Assembly: GCA_035630295.1 (NCBI GenBank) | Contig: DASQKY010000042.1 | Span: 310,001-374,000, forward strand | Direction of reading: 5' to 3' | DNA length: 64,000 nucleotides | Source: Acidimicrobiales bacterium | GTDB lineage: Bacteria > Actinomycetota > Acidimicrobiia > Acidimicrobiales > Iamiaceae | Shown here: positions 1 through 10,000 of the stretch, in pieces | How the letters are laid out: the number at the start of each line of letters is the position of its first letter | Position numbering within the stretch: position 1 is the first letter of the stretch | Program-made: the position numbers and the translations under genes | The notes under the pieces: generated by a model | The model's input: the letters and a program-made list of their open reading frames with translations, nothing else | Databases searched by the model: none | Told to the model about the DNA's origin: nothing

Positions 1-236
1 CCGGCGAGATCGGCCCCGACGGCCAGGTGGTCCAGGTGGGGGGCGTGGCCCAGAAGGCCGCCGCCGCCCGGGCCGCCGGGGTGGCCCTGATCCTGGTGCC
101 GGCCGAGGAGGCGGCCGAGGCCCGGGCCCACGCCGGGAGCGTGCCGGTGGTGGGGGTGGCCACCCTGGACGAGGCCCTGCGGGCCCTGGACGACCTGGGG
201 GGCAACGCCCTCGACCTGCCCCGCGACGGCGGCTGA
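1..236 (+). CDS. Lon-like (YlbL-type, S16) serine protease, C-terminal part
   Basis: The gene enters from the left edge, so only about the last 77 residues are visible, read in the frame beginning at base 3. The segment GGVAQKAAAARAAG followed by LILVPAEEA matches the end of the S16 peptidase domain of Lon and of the secreted PDZ-S16 proteases of actinobacteria (YlbL type). In that family the Lys in this segment (codon 54-56) is the general base of the Ser-Lys dyad; the Ser lies upstream of the window. The stop TGA is at 234-236, 12 bases before the next gene. Whether a PDZ domain and membrane anchor precede this part cannot be seen, so YlbL rather than cytosolic Lon is inferred from the short end with no further domain. 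Confidence 0.8.
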   Translation, partial: GEIGPDGQVVQVGGVAQKAAAARAAGVALILVPAEEAAEARAHAGSVPVVGVATLDEALRALDDLGGNALDLPRDGG

Positions 237-248
237 GGGACGCCCGGC

Positions 249-2948
249 GTGACCACCACGGCGACGCTCGTCCAGCTGGCGGCCGAGCTGACCCTCTTCG
301 TGGTGGCCGTGGCCGGGGCCGGCCTGTCGGTCCGCACCGGCCTGCTGGGCCTGGACCGGGCCGCCCGCCTGCTGCTGGTCTTCGGCTTCGCCGTCCTGGC
401 CGCCAGCGCCTTCGCGGTGGGGTCGCTGGCCGTGGACCGGGCCGAGGAGCCGGCGGCCCTGGCCGCCCTGCGCGTCGCCGGCGCCGTCCTGGTCGCCCTG
501 GGCGCGCTGCGCTGGGCCGGCAGCCGGCGGGGCCGGCCGCTGCTGCTGGCCGGCCTGGTGGTGCTGGTGGCCGCCGCCGTGGTCGACGCCCGGGGCGTCG
601 ACCTGGGGGCCGACCGGGTGGGGGCCGAGCCCCTGGTCCTGGCGGCCGCCGCCCTGATGGCCGCGGCCCTGGTGGTGGCCGGGCGCCACACCATCCCCGG
701 TCGCATCGGCACCAGCGTGGCCGGGGTGCTCCTGGCCGTGGTGCTGCTGGTCTCGCTCTCCCTCTCCGCCGTCATCAGTGCCACCGTCGAGGACGAGGCC
801 CTCCGCCGCTACGGCGCCCGGGCCTCGGCCGAGGCCGACGCCGCCCAGGCCGAGGCCGAGGGGGCGCTCGACGCCGCCAACCTGGTGGCGGCCTCGGCCG
901 GGGCCCGGCTGGGCGACGACCTGGGCCGGCTGGCCGACCCCGACGCCGAGCCGGCCGTGGCCGACGCGGCCCGGGCCCGGGTGGCCACCGCCGTCGCCGC
1001 CCTGGTGGGCCCCGACGGCCTGTCCGTGGACGGCCCGGTGGTGGTCGTCGATCCCGGCGGCGCGCCCGAGGTGGCGGTGCCCGAGGCCCTGGGCACGGCC
1101 ACCCGGCTGGCCCTGGGGGGCGACGCCGTGGTCCGCGAGGCCCTGGACGTCGACGGCCCCCGCCAGGGCGTGGCCGTGGTCGGCCGCGACGCCTACGCCC
1201 TGGCCGCGGTGCCGGTGCGGGCCGCGGCGGGGGGCACCCGCGGCACCGTCGGCGTGGTGGTGGTGGCCAGCCCCCTCGACGACGCCTTCCTGCAGCGCCG
1301 GGCGGCCCAGGGCGAGGCCGTGTCCCTGGCCCTGGTGGCCGGCGACGGCGTGGTGGCCACCGCCGGCCCGCAGCCGTCCCCGGCCCAGCTCCGGGCCCGG
1401 GCCCGGGCCGTGGTCGACTCGGCCGGCCGCGGCTTCGACGGCGACGTGGCCGGGCGCTTCGTGGTGACCCGGCCCGTGGCTGCCGGTGGCCTGCCGCCCC
1501 AGATGGCCCTGGTGCTGTCCACCCCCACCGACCGGGTGGGGCGGACCCGCGAGGACCTGTACCGGTCCCTGTTCGCGGTGGCCCTGGCCGCCGGCCTGGC
1601 CGGCATCGCCCTGTCGATCGTGGTGGGTGAGCGCATCGGCGGGGCCATCCGGCGCCTGACCGCGGCGGCGGCCCGCATCCGCGAGGGCGACCTGGAGGCC
1701 CGGGCCGCCGTCGACCGGGAGGACGAGCTGGGCGAGCTGTCCGAGACCTTCGACGCCATGGCGGCCTCGGTCCACGACCTGACCGACGACCTGCGCCGCT
1801 CGGCGGCGGCCGAGGGGCGCCTGCGGGCCCGGCTGGAGAGCGTGTTCGCCGGCGTGGCCGAGGCGGTGGTGGCCGCCGACGAGGACCGCCGGGTGACCGA
1901 GCTCAACGTGGCTGCCCTCGACCTCCTGGGCCTGGACGAGGACGACCTCGACGGTCGGGTCCTCGACGACCTGGTCCCTCTGGTCGGGCCCGACGGGGAC
2001 CCGGTGGCCCTCAGCGCCCCCGCCGGCGGGCCCCGCCTGGTCGTCGGATCGGTCCGCTCGGCCCGCGACCCCGACGCCGCCCCCACGCCGGTGGTGGGCA
2101 CGATCGCCTCGCTCCACGGCCTCGACGGAGGCCGGGCCGGCACCGTGGTGGTGCTGCGCGACGTGCGCCGGGAGCAGGCCCTGGAGGAGGCCAAGCAGGA
2201 CTTCCTGGCCAACATCGGCCACGAGCTGCGCACCCCGCTGACGCCCATCAAGGGCTACGCCGGGGTCCTGCGCCGCCGGACCCCCAGCCCTGAGCAGGCC
2301 CGGGAGTGGGCCGAGGGCATCGCCTCGGGGGTCGAGCGCCTGGAACACCTGGTTGAGCGCCTGGTGACCTTCACGGCCGTGACCGCCGGCCCGGCCGGCG
2401 CCGGCTCGGGCTCGGCCGGCGAGGTGGACGTCGGGGCCGTGGTGGAGGCGGTGGTGGCGGACTGGCGGGACCGTCTCGATCGCCCCCTCGAGGTCGAGGT
2501 GGAGGCGGGCCTGCCCCCGGTGCCGGGCGAGGAGGCCCACCTGCGGCTGGCCCTGGGGGAGCTGGTCGACAACGCCGGCCGCTTCTCCCCGCCGGGGTCG
2601 CCGGTGCGGGTCACGGCCGAGGGGCGGGCCCTGGCCGATGGCCGGCCCGGCGTCGTCCTCACCGTGCTCGACCAGGGTCGGGGGGCCGAGGAGCTGGGCG
2701 ACGTGGTCGCTGCCTTCGCCCAGGGTGACCCCTCCGCCACCCGCCGTCACCAGGGTTTGGGCCTGGGCCTGGCCCTGGTCGACCGGGTGGCCCGGGCCCA
2801 CGGCGGCCGCCTGGTCACCTCCTCCCCTTCCCAAGGCGGGACGGCGGTCTCTATCCTCGTGCCCGTGGTCACTGCCTCCACGGGGTCTCCCGTGTCCGTC
2901 GACCCGGTCCCCACCGGGCCCGACCCGCACGACGGGTCGAGCGTGTGA
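249..2948 (+). CDS. Membrane sensor histidine kinase (multi-TM, HAMP, PAS, HisKA, HATPase)
   Basis: GTG start; 899 residues. About six hydrophobic segments fill residues 5-178, followed by an extracytoplasmic region to about 440, one more membrane span (about 441-462), a HAMP linker, a PAS domain (about 530-640) and a kinase core. The phospho-accepting His is H658 in NIGHELRTPLTP. The ATPase domain shows the N box (N775 in ELVDNAGRFSPPG), a degenerate G1 box (LDQGRG) and the G2 box QGLGLGLALVDRVARAHGG. The family senses a signal and autophosphorylates to drive a response regulator. No response regulator is visible nearby. Instead the TGA stop overlaps the GTG of a FecR-like membrane protein (GTGA), implying translational coupling. 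Ligand and output are unknown. Confidence 0.93.
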   Translation: MTTTATLVQLAAELTLFVVAVAGAGLSVRTGLLGLDRAARLLLVFGFAVLAASAFAVGSLAVDRAEEPAALAALRVAGAVLVALGALRWAGSRRGRPLLLAGLVVLVAAAVVDARGVDLGADRVGAEPLVLAAAALMAAALVVAGRHTIPGRIGTSVAGVLLAVVLLVSLSLSAVISATVEDEALRRYGARASAEADAAQAEAEGALDAANLVAASAGARLGDDLGRLADPDAEPAVADAARARVATAVAALVGPDGLSVDGPVVVVDPGGAPEVAVPEALGTATRLALGGDAVVREALDVDGPRQGVAVVGRDAYALAAVPVRAAAGGTRGTVGVVVVASPLDDAFLQRRAAQGEAVSLALVAGDGVVATAGPQPSPAQLRARARAVVDSAGRGFDGDVAGRFVVTRPVAAGGLPPQMALVLSTPTDRVGRTREDLYRSLFAVALAAGLAGIALSIVVGERIGGAIRRLTAAAARIREGDLEARAAVDREDELGELSETFDAMAASVHDLTDDLRRSAAAEGRLRARLESVFAGVAEAVVAADEDRRVTELNVAALDLLGLDEDDLDGRVLDDLVPLVGPDGDPVALSAPAGGPRLVVGSVRSARDPDAAPTPVVGTIASLHGLDGGRAGTVVVLRDVRREQALEEAKQDFLANIGHELRTPLTPIKGYAGVLRRRTPSPEQAREWAEGIASGVERLEHLVERLVTFTAVTAGPAGAGSGSAGEVDVGAVVEAVVADWRDRLDRPLEVEVEAGLPPVPGEEAHLRLALGELVDNAGRFSPPGSPVRVTAEGRALADGRPGVVLTVLDQGRGAEELGDVVAAFAQGDPSATRRHQGLGLGLALVDRVARAHGGRLVTSSPSQGGTAVSILVPVVTASTGSPVSVDPVPTGPDPHDGSSV

Positions 2949-4519
2949 CCGCGGTCCTCGGGCGGGTCCGGCTGGTGCCACCTGCGCCGGGGACCGAGCC
3001 CGAGGCCGCGCCGCTGGAGGAGCCCGAGCCGTCCCGGCCGCCACCGGGGGAGGCCGGCCGGCGCCCGCCCGGCCGCCTGCGCCGGGTGTGGATCCTGCCG
3101 GCGGCGGTGGTCGTGGCCGGGGCGCTGGCCCTGGTGCCGGTGGTGCGCGACGACGGCCCCGGCCCGGGCGAGGCCCAGGTCGAGGTGGACGGCACCGCCA
3201 CCGTGGCCCGGGCCGGAGGTGGCACCGAGGTGGTCGAGGACGCGTCGGTGCGCATCGGCCCGGGTGATGTCATCGAGGTCACCGAGGGCACGGCCCGCTT
3301 CGCCCGGTCCGACGACGTCACCTTCGAGGGACGGGCCGGCCCGGCGGTGGCCGGCCGAGCCGGCACCACCGTCGAGATGGGCGCCGTGCCCGAGCTGCTC
3401 GCCGGCCCCCTCCTGGTGGTGGCGCCGGTGCCGGTGGAGCTGCGGGCCGCGGGCTCGCAGGTGACCGTGGGCCCGGCGGCCGGCGACGACGGCGCCGGCC
3501 GGCTCGACCGGCGCCTGGGCCTGGGCGTCGGCGCCTACCGGGGAACGGTGGCCGTCGACTCGGCCGGCCTGGGGGCCCGGGTGCCGGCCCTGCGCCGGAT
3601 CGAGGTGGCGGCCCCCGGCTCGCTGGGCCGGCGCGATCTGCCCATCGAGTACACCGCGTCCGACCCGTGGGACCGGCGCTTCCTGGCCGGCGCCCTCCTC
3701 GTCGACCGCCAGCTTGCCCCCCTGCTGGCCGCCTTCGACGCCACCGCCGGCCCCGGCCCGGCCACCGTCGCCGGCCTGCGCCGCGCCCGGCCCGACCTGC
3801 CGGCGGCGGCCCTGCCGGCGCTGGTCCGCGCCGCCCCCTCCAGCTCGGCGGCGCTGGTCACCGCGGTGCTGGCCGACCTGGGCCCGGGGGGCACGTTCCC
3901 GTCCCGGGCCGCGGCGGTCCAGCGCTTCCGGGACGACGGCGCCCCCTGGGGGCTGGTCGCCCTGGACCGCGAGGTCGCCCCCCCGGCGTTGCTGGCCGGG
4001 GTGCGCCAGGCCCTCGACCGCCTCGGCCCCGACGTGGCCGCGGCGGCGGCCGAGACCGGAGGCGGGGCCGGGGCGCCCCCGCCCGCCACGGAGCCCACCG
4101 CCCCCGGGCCCGACGCCGCGGATCCCGCCGGCACCGGCGCCCCCGCTCCGGCCCCCGACCCGGCCGGTCCCGGCGGCGGGGCCACCCCCCCGGGTGGCGG
4201 GGCCACCCCCCCGGGCGGGTCCAGCGGCGGGGTCCCCGTCCCGCCCCCCCCGGCCCCCCTCCCTCCCCTCCCCGACCCGGGAGGGGTGGGTGGCACCGTG
4301 GGCGGTGTGGTGGAGGGCGCCGGCGAGACGGTGGGCGGCGTGGTGGAGGGCGCCGGCGGCACCGTGGGCGGCGTGGTGGAGGGAGCCGGCTCCACCCTGG
4401 GCGGCGTGGTCGACGGCCTGCTGGGAGTGGCGGGCCGCGCCCTCGGCGGGCCCGCCCCCGCCCCCTCGACCGCCCCCTCGACCGAAGGCCTCCTGGGCCT
4501 GGGGATCGGCGGGCTCTGA
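2945..4519 (+). CDS. FecR-like single-pass membrane protein with Gly/Val repeat tail
   Basis: GTG start inside the stop of the histidine kinase (GTGA overlap); 524 residues. A Pro-rich cytoplasmic N-terminus (1-48) is followed by one membrane span (about 49-67) and an extracytoplasmic beta-rich region (about 78-230) that resembles FecR domains (VDGTATVARAGG...VRIGPGDVIEV). A helical region comes next, then a Pro-rich linker and a C-terminal tail repeating the unit GGVVEGAG at least three times before GGVVDGLLG. FecR-type proteins transmit envelope signals. Here the coupled partner is a histidine kinase rather than a sigma factor, so a sensory accessory role is an inference. The family assignment is moderate; topology and coupling are directly visible. 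Confidence 0.7.
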   Translation: MTAVLGRVRLVPPAPGTEPEAAPLEEPEPSRPPPGEAGRRPPGRLRRVWILPAAVVVAGALALVPVVRDDGPGPGEAQVEVDGTATVARAGGGTEVVEDASVRIGPGDVIEVTEGTARFARSDDVTFEGRAGPAVAGRAGTTVEMGAVPELLAGPLLVVAPVPVELRAAGSQVTVGPAAGDDGAGRLDRRLGLGVGAYRGTVAVDSAGLGARVPALRRIEVAAPGSLGRRDLPIEYTASDPWDRRFLAGALLVDRQLAPLLAAFDATAGPGPATVAGLRRARPDLPAAALPALVRAAPSSSAALVTAVLADLGPGGTFPSRAAAVQRFRDDGAPWGLVALDREVAPPALLAGVRQALDRLGPDVAAAAAETGGGAGAPPPATEPTAPGPDAADPAGTGAPAPAPDPAGPGGGATPPGGGATPPGGSSGGVPVPPPPAPLPPLPDPGGVGGTVGGVVEGAGETVGGVVEGAGGTVGGVVEGAGSTLGGVVDGLLGVAGRALGGPAPAPSTAPSTEGLLGLGIGGL

Positions 4520-4593
4520 CCGGCCCCGGTCGAGGGCGCGGCCCCGGCCGTCCCGGGCCGCGTGATTGCCCCGTCCCGGTGCGACGCCGGTCA

Positions 4594-4599
4594 TAGCAT
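4594..4599 (+). promoter_or_regulatory. -10 element (TAGCAT) for the DivIVA-domain gene
   Basis: TAGCAT ends 8 nt before the ATG at 4608. This spacing would put transcription start at or next to the start codon (leaderless mRNA), supporting 4608 rather than the TTG at 4566 as the start. Confidence 0.5.
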
Positions 4600-4607
4600 C
4601 GGGTTCG

Positions 4608-6938
4608 ATGCCCTCCCCCGCTCCCGACCACAGCGCGTCCTCGATCACCGGACGGGCCTTCGCCGTGCGCCGCAAGGGCGCCGATCCCGACGAGGTCCGG
4701 GCCTACCTCGGCCAGCTGGCCGAGGTGGTGGGCCGGCTCACCGTCGAGCGGGACGAGGCCAGGGCCGCGGTGGCCGACCTGCGCGCCGCGGCCGAGGACC
4801 GGCCCATGGTCGACGAGGACCAGCTCACCGCGGTCCTGGGCGAGGAGACGGCCCGGGTGCTGTCGTCGGCCCGCCACGCCGCCAGCGAGATGCGGGAGCG
4901 GGCCGAGGAGAGCGTGGCCCGCATGCTGCGGGAGGCGGCCGAGGAGGCCGGGGCCACTCGCCGGGCCGCCGAGGCCGACGCCCAGCAGGCTCGGGACGAG
5001 GCGGCACGGACCCGGGTCCAGGCCGACGAGGCCGGCCACGCCCTGGTGGCCGAGGCCACCGCCGAGGCCGAGCGGATCCGGGTCGAGGTCGAGGCCGAAC
5101 GGGTGGCGGCCCGAGAGCGGGTCGAGGCCGCGGCCACGGCGGCCGCCGCCGAGCGCGAGCGCCTGCGGGCCGAGGTGGAGGCCGAGGTGGCCGCCACCCA
5201 CGAGCAGATCGCGGCCGAGCGGGCCGCGGCCGAGGCCGAGGGCGTGGCGGTGCGGGCCGCGGCCGAGGTCGACGCAGCCCGCACCCGGGGTGAGGCCGAG
5301 GAGGTGCTGGGCCAGCGCACCGAGGAGGCGGAGGCGGCCGCGGCCGGCATCCGCGCCGACGCCGAGGCCGACGCCGCCACCCTCCGGGCCGAGGCCGAGG
5401 CGGCGGCCGTCGAGACCCGGGCCGGGGCCGAGCGGGACCGGGAGGCAGCCCAGGCCGAGGGGCGGGAGATGGTGGCCGAGGCCCAGCGGGTGCGGGAGCG
5501 GATGCTGGCCGACCTGGCCCGCCGCCGGAAGGCGGCCCGGGTCCAGCTGGAGCAGCTCCAGGGCGCTCGCGACCGCCTGCTCGACTCCTACGAGGCCGTG
5601 CAGCGCACCATGGACGAGGCCACCGCCGGCCTGCGCACCGCCCTGCCGGCGGCCCGCTCCGCGGCCGACGCGGCCCGCATCCGGGCCGAGTCCGAGCCCG
5701 AGGCCACCGTCGAGCAGCTCGAGGCCCAGATCGCCGCGGCCCGGGCCGCCGGCCTGCCCCTGGTGGCCCCGGCCGGCGAGGACGACCCCCAGGCGGCCGA
5801 GGCCGAGGCCGAGCCGGCCACGGCCGCCGCGGTGCCGGCACCGGCGCCCGAGGCCGGCCTGTGGGGCCCGCCCGAGGCGACGGCCGAGCAGGAGCCGAGC
5901 TGGGAGGAGCCCGACGCCGGGGAGCCGCCCTCGCCCACCGAGGTGGCCGCCGAGGCGGGCGGGCCCGAGCCCGAGCCGGCGGTCGAGCCGGGGCCGGTCG
6001 ACGGCCGGGACGGCGACGTGCACGAGCTCTTCGCCCGGCTCAAGGCCGAGAGCGAGCAGGCCGCGCCGGAGGCGGAGTCCGACGGCCCGCCCGACGAGGC
6101 GACGGCCGAGCCCCAGGGCGACGTGGCGGCCGCCGTGGCCGACGACCCACCCGACGGTGAGGACGAGGACGGCGACGAGCCGTCCGGGGCGGCCTCGGCC
6201 GGCCCCCTCGACGACGAGGAGCCGGCCCCGCCCGCCCTCGACGACGACGAGCCCGCCGGCACCGACGACGAGGCCCTGTTGAGCCTGCTGGAGCGGCGTG
6301 ACGGGGTGATCGAGCCCATCGAGGCCCGCATCGCCCGGCGGCTCAAGCGGGCCCTGGCCGACGAGCAGGGCCAGGTGCTCGACGGGGTGCGCCGGGGCCG
6401 GGGTCGCCCGGACCTCGATGCCATCCTGGCCCCGGAGGACCAGGCGGCCGCCTACGCCGCGGCCGTGGTCGACGACCTGCGGGCCGCGGCCGAGGAGGGG
6501 GCCGCCTTCGAGGGGGCGTCGCTGCCGGCCTCGGCCGCCGGTGCGGTCGACACGGTGGCCGCGGAGCTGGCCCGGGAGCTGGCCGCCGTGGTCCGTCCCC
6601 GGGTGGCCCGCTGCTTCGAGGCCGGCGAGGACGCCGAGGACACCTCCGACCACCTCCGGGCCGCCTACCGCGAGTGGAAGACCGACCGGCTCATCGAGGC
6701 CACCCGCCACCTGGTGCTCTCCGCCTTCGGCGAGGGCCAGTGCGCGGTGCGGCCGGCCGGGGTGCCGGTGCGGTGGGTGCCGGACCCGGCCCAGGCCGCC
6801 TGCCCGGACTGCGAGGACGACGCCCTGGCCGGCGCTCTGCCCTCGGGCCAGGCCTTCCCCACCGGCCACGTCCACCCGCCGGCGCACCCGGGGTGCCGCT
6901 GCCTGGTGGTGGGGGAGCGGGTGGCAGCCCCCGCCTGA
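4608..6938 (+). CDS. DivIVA-domain coiled-coil protein with phage Mu F-like Cys tail
   Basis: 776 residues from ATG 4608; a TTG 14 codons upstream is in frame but lies before the -10 box. Residues about 10-45 (GRAFAVRRKGADPDEVRAYL) match the DivIVA N-terminal membrane-curvature-binding segment. Residues about 50-380 are an Ala/Glu/Arg-rich coiled coil, followed by an acidic Pro-rich linker to about 560. The C-terminal region ends with a CPDC (C732, C735) and a HPGCRC (C763, C765) motif. That arrangement, a CxxC followed by PPxHPxCRC, resembles the end of phage SPP1 gp7/Mu gpF head-morphogenesis domains. DivIVA proteins organise poles, septa and envelope growth; the tail's function is unknown. 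It sits alone between two membrane-protein genes. The DivIVA and coiled-coil calls are firm; the tail call is by motif only. Confidence 0.75.
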   Translation: MPSPAPDHSASSITGRAFAVRRKGADPDEVRAYLGQLAEVVGRLTVERDEARAAVADLRAAAEDRPMVDEDQLTAVLGEETARVLSSARHAASEMRERAEESVARMLREAAEEAGATRRAAEADAQQARDEAARTRVQADEAGHALVAEATAEAERIRVEVEAERVAARERVEAAATAAAAERERLRAEVEAEVAATHEQIAAERAAAEAEGVAVRAAAEVDAARTRGEAEEVLGQRTEEAEAAAAGIRADAEADAATLRAEAEAAAVETRAGAERDREAAQAEGREMVAEAQRVRERMLADLARRRKAARVQLEQLQGARDRLLDSYEAVQRTMDEATAGLRTALPAARSAADAARIRAESEPEATVEQLEAQIAAARAAGLPLVAPAGEDDPQAAEAEAEPATAAAVPAPAPEAGLWGPPEATAEQEPSWEEPDAGEPPSPTEVAAEAGGPEPEPAVEPGPVDGRDGDVHELFARLKAESEQAAPEAESDGPPDEATAEPQGDVAAAVADDPPDGEDEDGDEPSGAASAGPLDDEEPAPPALDDDEPAGTDDEALLSLLERRDGVIEPIEARIARRLKRALADEQGQVLDGVRRGRGRPDLDAILAPEDQAAAYAAAVVDDLRAAAEEGAAFEGASLPASAAGAVDTVAAELARELAAVVRPRVARCFEAGEDAEDTSDHLRAAYREWKTDRLIEATRHLVLSAFGEGQCAVRPAGVPVRWVPDPAQAACPDCEDDALAGALPSGQAFPTGHVHPPAHPGCRCLVVGERVAAPA

Positions 6939-7030
6939 ACGATGCCGCCTGAGCGACCCGCCTGAGCGACCCGCTCGAGCGACCCAGCCTGATCGGCCCG
7001 TCCCGACAAGGGACCCCCGACCGCCCTCGG

Positions 7031-7036
7031 TAGGCT
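7031..7036 (+). promoter_or_regulatory. -10 element (TAGGCT) for the UPF0182 gene
   Basis: TAGGCT ends 9 nt before ATG 7046, consistent with a leaderless or near-leaderless transcript. Confidence 0.5.
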
Positions 7037-7045
7037 GCGGCCGGT

Positions 7046-10000
7046 ATGCGCCCCCCCTCCGACATGCCGCGGCCGGCTCGCCCGCCGCGCCGCCGCCGGC
7101 TGCCCACCGGGCGGGGGCGGGTCGTCCTCGTGGTCGCCCTGGTCGTGCTGTTCGTGCTGGCCACGTCGCTGCGGGGCATGGCCGGCTTCTACACCGACTA
7201 CTTGTGGTTCGAGTCGCTGGGCCTGACCGAGGTGTGGCGGGGGGTGCTGGGCGCCAAGGTGAGCCTGGTCGCCATCTTCACCCTGGCCTTCTTCGTGCTG
7301 ACGTGGGTCAACCTCACCGTGGCCGAGCGGCTGAGCGGCCGGGCGGTCCGCTTCGGCGGGTCGAACGAGGACGAGCTGGTGCTGCGCTACCGCGAGCTGG
7401 TGGGCCGCCGGTCGATGGCGGTGCGCTCCGGGGTGGCGGGCCTGCTGGCCCTCATCGCCGGCAGCGGGACGGCGGGCCAGTGGGACAACTGGATCCTGTT
7501 CCGCAACCACGTCCCCTTCGGCCAGGACGACGCCACCTTCGGCATCGACATCGGCTTCTACGTGTTCCAGCTCCCGTTCCTGCGCTTCGTGGCCGGGTGG
7601 TTGTTCTCGGCCCTGGTGGTGATCCTGGTGGCCACGGTGGTGGCCCACTACCTGAACGGCGGCATCCGGATGCAGGCCAGCCGGGAGCGGGTCAGCGCCC
7701 ACGTCAAGGCCCACGTGTCGGTGCTGTTCGCGGCCCTGGCCCTGGTGAAGGCGGCCCAGTACCTGCTCGACCGCTACGAGCTCGTGTACTCGTCCCGGGG
7801 CCCGGTCGACGGCGCCACCTACACCGACGTCAACGTGCAGATGAAGTCCATCAACCTGCTGGTCCTCATCTCGCTGTTCGCCACCGCCCTGTTCATCTTC
7901 AACATCTTCCGGCGGGGGTGGGTGCTGCCGGTGCTGGCCGTGGGGCTGTGGGGCCTGGTGGCCATCCTGGCCGGCGAGGCGGTCCCGGCGTACGTGCAGA
8001 AGTTCCGGGTGGAGCCCCGGGAGTCGGCCCTGGAGCAGCGCTACGTCCAGCGCAACATGGACGCCACCAAGGCCGCGCTGGGCCTGGAGGGCATCGAGAC
8101 CCGGGCCTTCGACGCCGACGGGCAGCTCACCGGCGACCAGCTCCTGAACAACGCCGACACGGTCCGCAACATCCGCCTGTGGGACACCGGTGAGCTGGAG
8201 GAGACCTACCAGCGCCTCCAAGGCCTGAGCCCCTTCTACGACATCGGGGACGTGGACGTCGACCGCTACACGGTCGGGGGCCGCACCGAGCAGGTGATGG
8301 TGGCCTCCCGCCAGATCAACCAGTCGAGCGAGGTGCTGCGGGGGTGGGAGTCGTCGCGGCTGGTGTACACCTCGGGCTACGGGGCGGTCATGGCCCCGGC
8401 CAACGCCAAGACCAGCGACGGGCAGCCGGACCTGGTCATGCGCGACATCCCGGTGCAGAGCGACGAGGGCTACCCGGTGCTGGAGCAGCCGTCGATCTAC
8501 TTCGGTGAGGAGCAGAGCGGCTACAAGATCGTCAACACGTCACGGCCCGAGCTCGTCCTCCAGAACGAGGACGACACCACCCGGACCGGCAGCTACCAGG
8601 GCGCCGACGGCGTGCCCCTCGACAGCGTGGTGCGCCGGGCCGCCTTCGCCCTCCGCTTCGGGGAGATCGAGCCGCTCATCTCCTCCAGCATCCGCTCCGA
8701 CTCCAAGGTCCTCCTCCAGCGCGACGTGGTGGAGCGGGTCGAGAGCCTGGCCCCGTTCCTGACCTTCGACTCCGACCCGTACTCGGTGATCCTCGACGGG
8801 CGCCTGGTGTACGTGATCGACGGCTACACCACCACCGACCGCTACCCCAACGCCCAGCGGGTCGACGCCGATGACGACCTGACCGGCCGCGACCTCCGGG
8901 GCCAGTCCTTCAACTACATCCGCAACCCGGTGAAGGCGGTGGTCGACGCCTACGACGGTTCCGTCGACATGTACGTCACCGACGAGGTCGACCCCCTGCT
9001 GCGGGCCTACCGCCACGCCTTCCCGGACCTGTTCACCTCCCTGGACGAGGCGCCGCCCGGCCTCCAGGCCCACTTCCGCTACCCGGAGGACCTGTTCCGG
9101 GTGCAGACCACCATGTGGGGCCGCTACCACGTGGAGAGCCCGGACCAGCTCCTCCTGGGCCAGGCCCGGTGGACGGTGGCCGCCTCACCGGACGCCATCG
9201 ACCCCGACGGCCAGTCGACCACCACCGCGGCCAGCGGCCCGCCGGGCACGGCGGTGCCCACCACCGGGTCCAGCGGGGCCCGGGCCATCGAGCCGTCGTA
9301 CCAGCTGTTGCGGCTGCCGGGCGAGGACGAGGAGTCCTTCACGCTGATGCGGCCGTTCACGCCCGCGTCCCGGGGGCAGCTCACCTCGTTCATGGCCGCC
9401 TCACCGGACGGCCGGCTGGTGAGCTACGACATGCCGTCGGGCGAGCTGCCCAACGGCCCGGGGGTGGCCGCCGCCGGCATGCAGCAGGACCCCCGCGTCT
9501 CCAACCTGCAGACCCGGCTGCGGACCCAGGGCAACGAGGTGTCGTTCGGCAACGCGCTGCTCATCCCCATCGAGCAGTCCATCCTGTACGTCCGCCCGCT
9601 GTACGTGACCGCCTCGGCCAACCCCAACCCGCAGATCAAGGCGGTGGTGGTGTACTTCCAGCGGGGCGACGGCGAGACCGAGGTGGAGGTCGACACCACG
9701 CTGGCCGGGGCCCTCCAGCGGCTCTTCGGCGTGGCCCCCGAGACCTTGGAGGCCGACCCCGACGAGGCCGACATCGAGGACATCCTCGACGACCCCACCG
9801 CGGAGCCCGAGGAGCCGGCCGACCCGCCCGAGGAGCCGGGGGAGGAGCCCAGCGCCTTCGAGGGCACCGACGACGAGCTGGCCCAGGCCGTGGCCGACAA
9901 GTTCGACGAGGCCGACGCCGCCTTCCAGGAGGGCGACACCGCGGCCTGGATCCAGGCCGTGAACGAGGCCGAGGCCCTGGCCCGCCAGTTGGCCGAGCGC

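Noticed and set aside
3858-6887. Minus-strand 1009-codon open frame opposite the DivIVA-domain gene
   Set aside because: Only Gly/Leu/Arg-rich repetitive sequence caused by the coiled-coil coding repeats on the plus strand.
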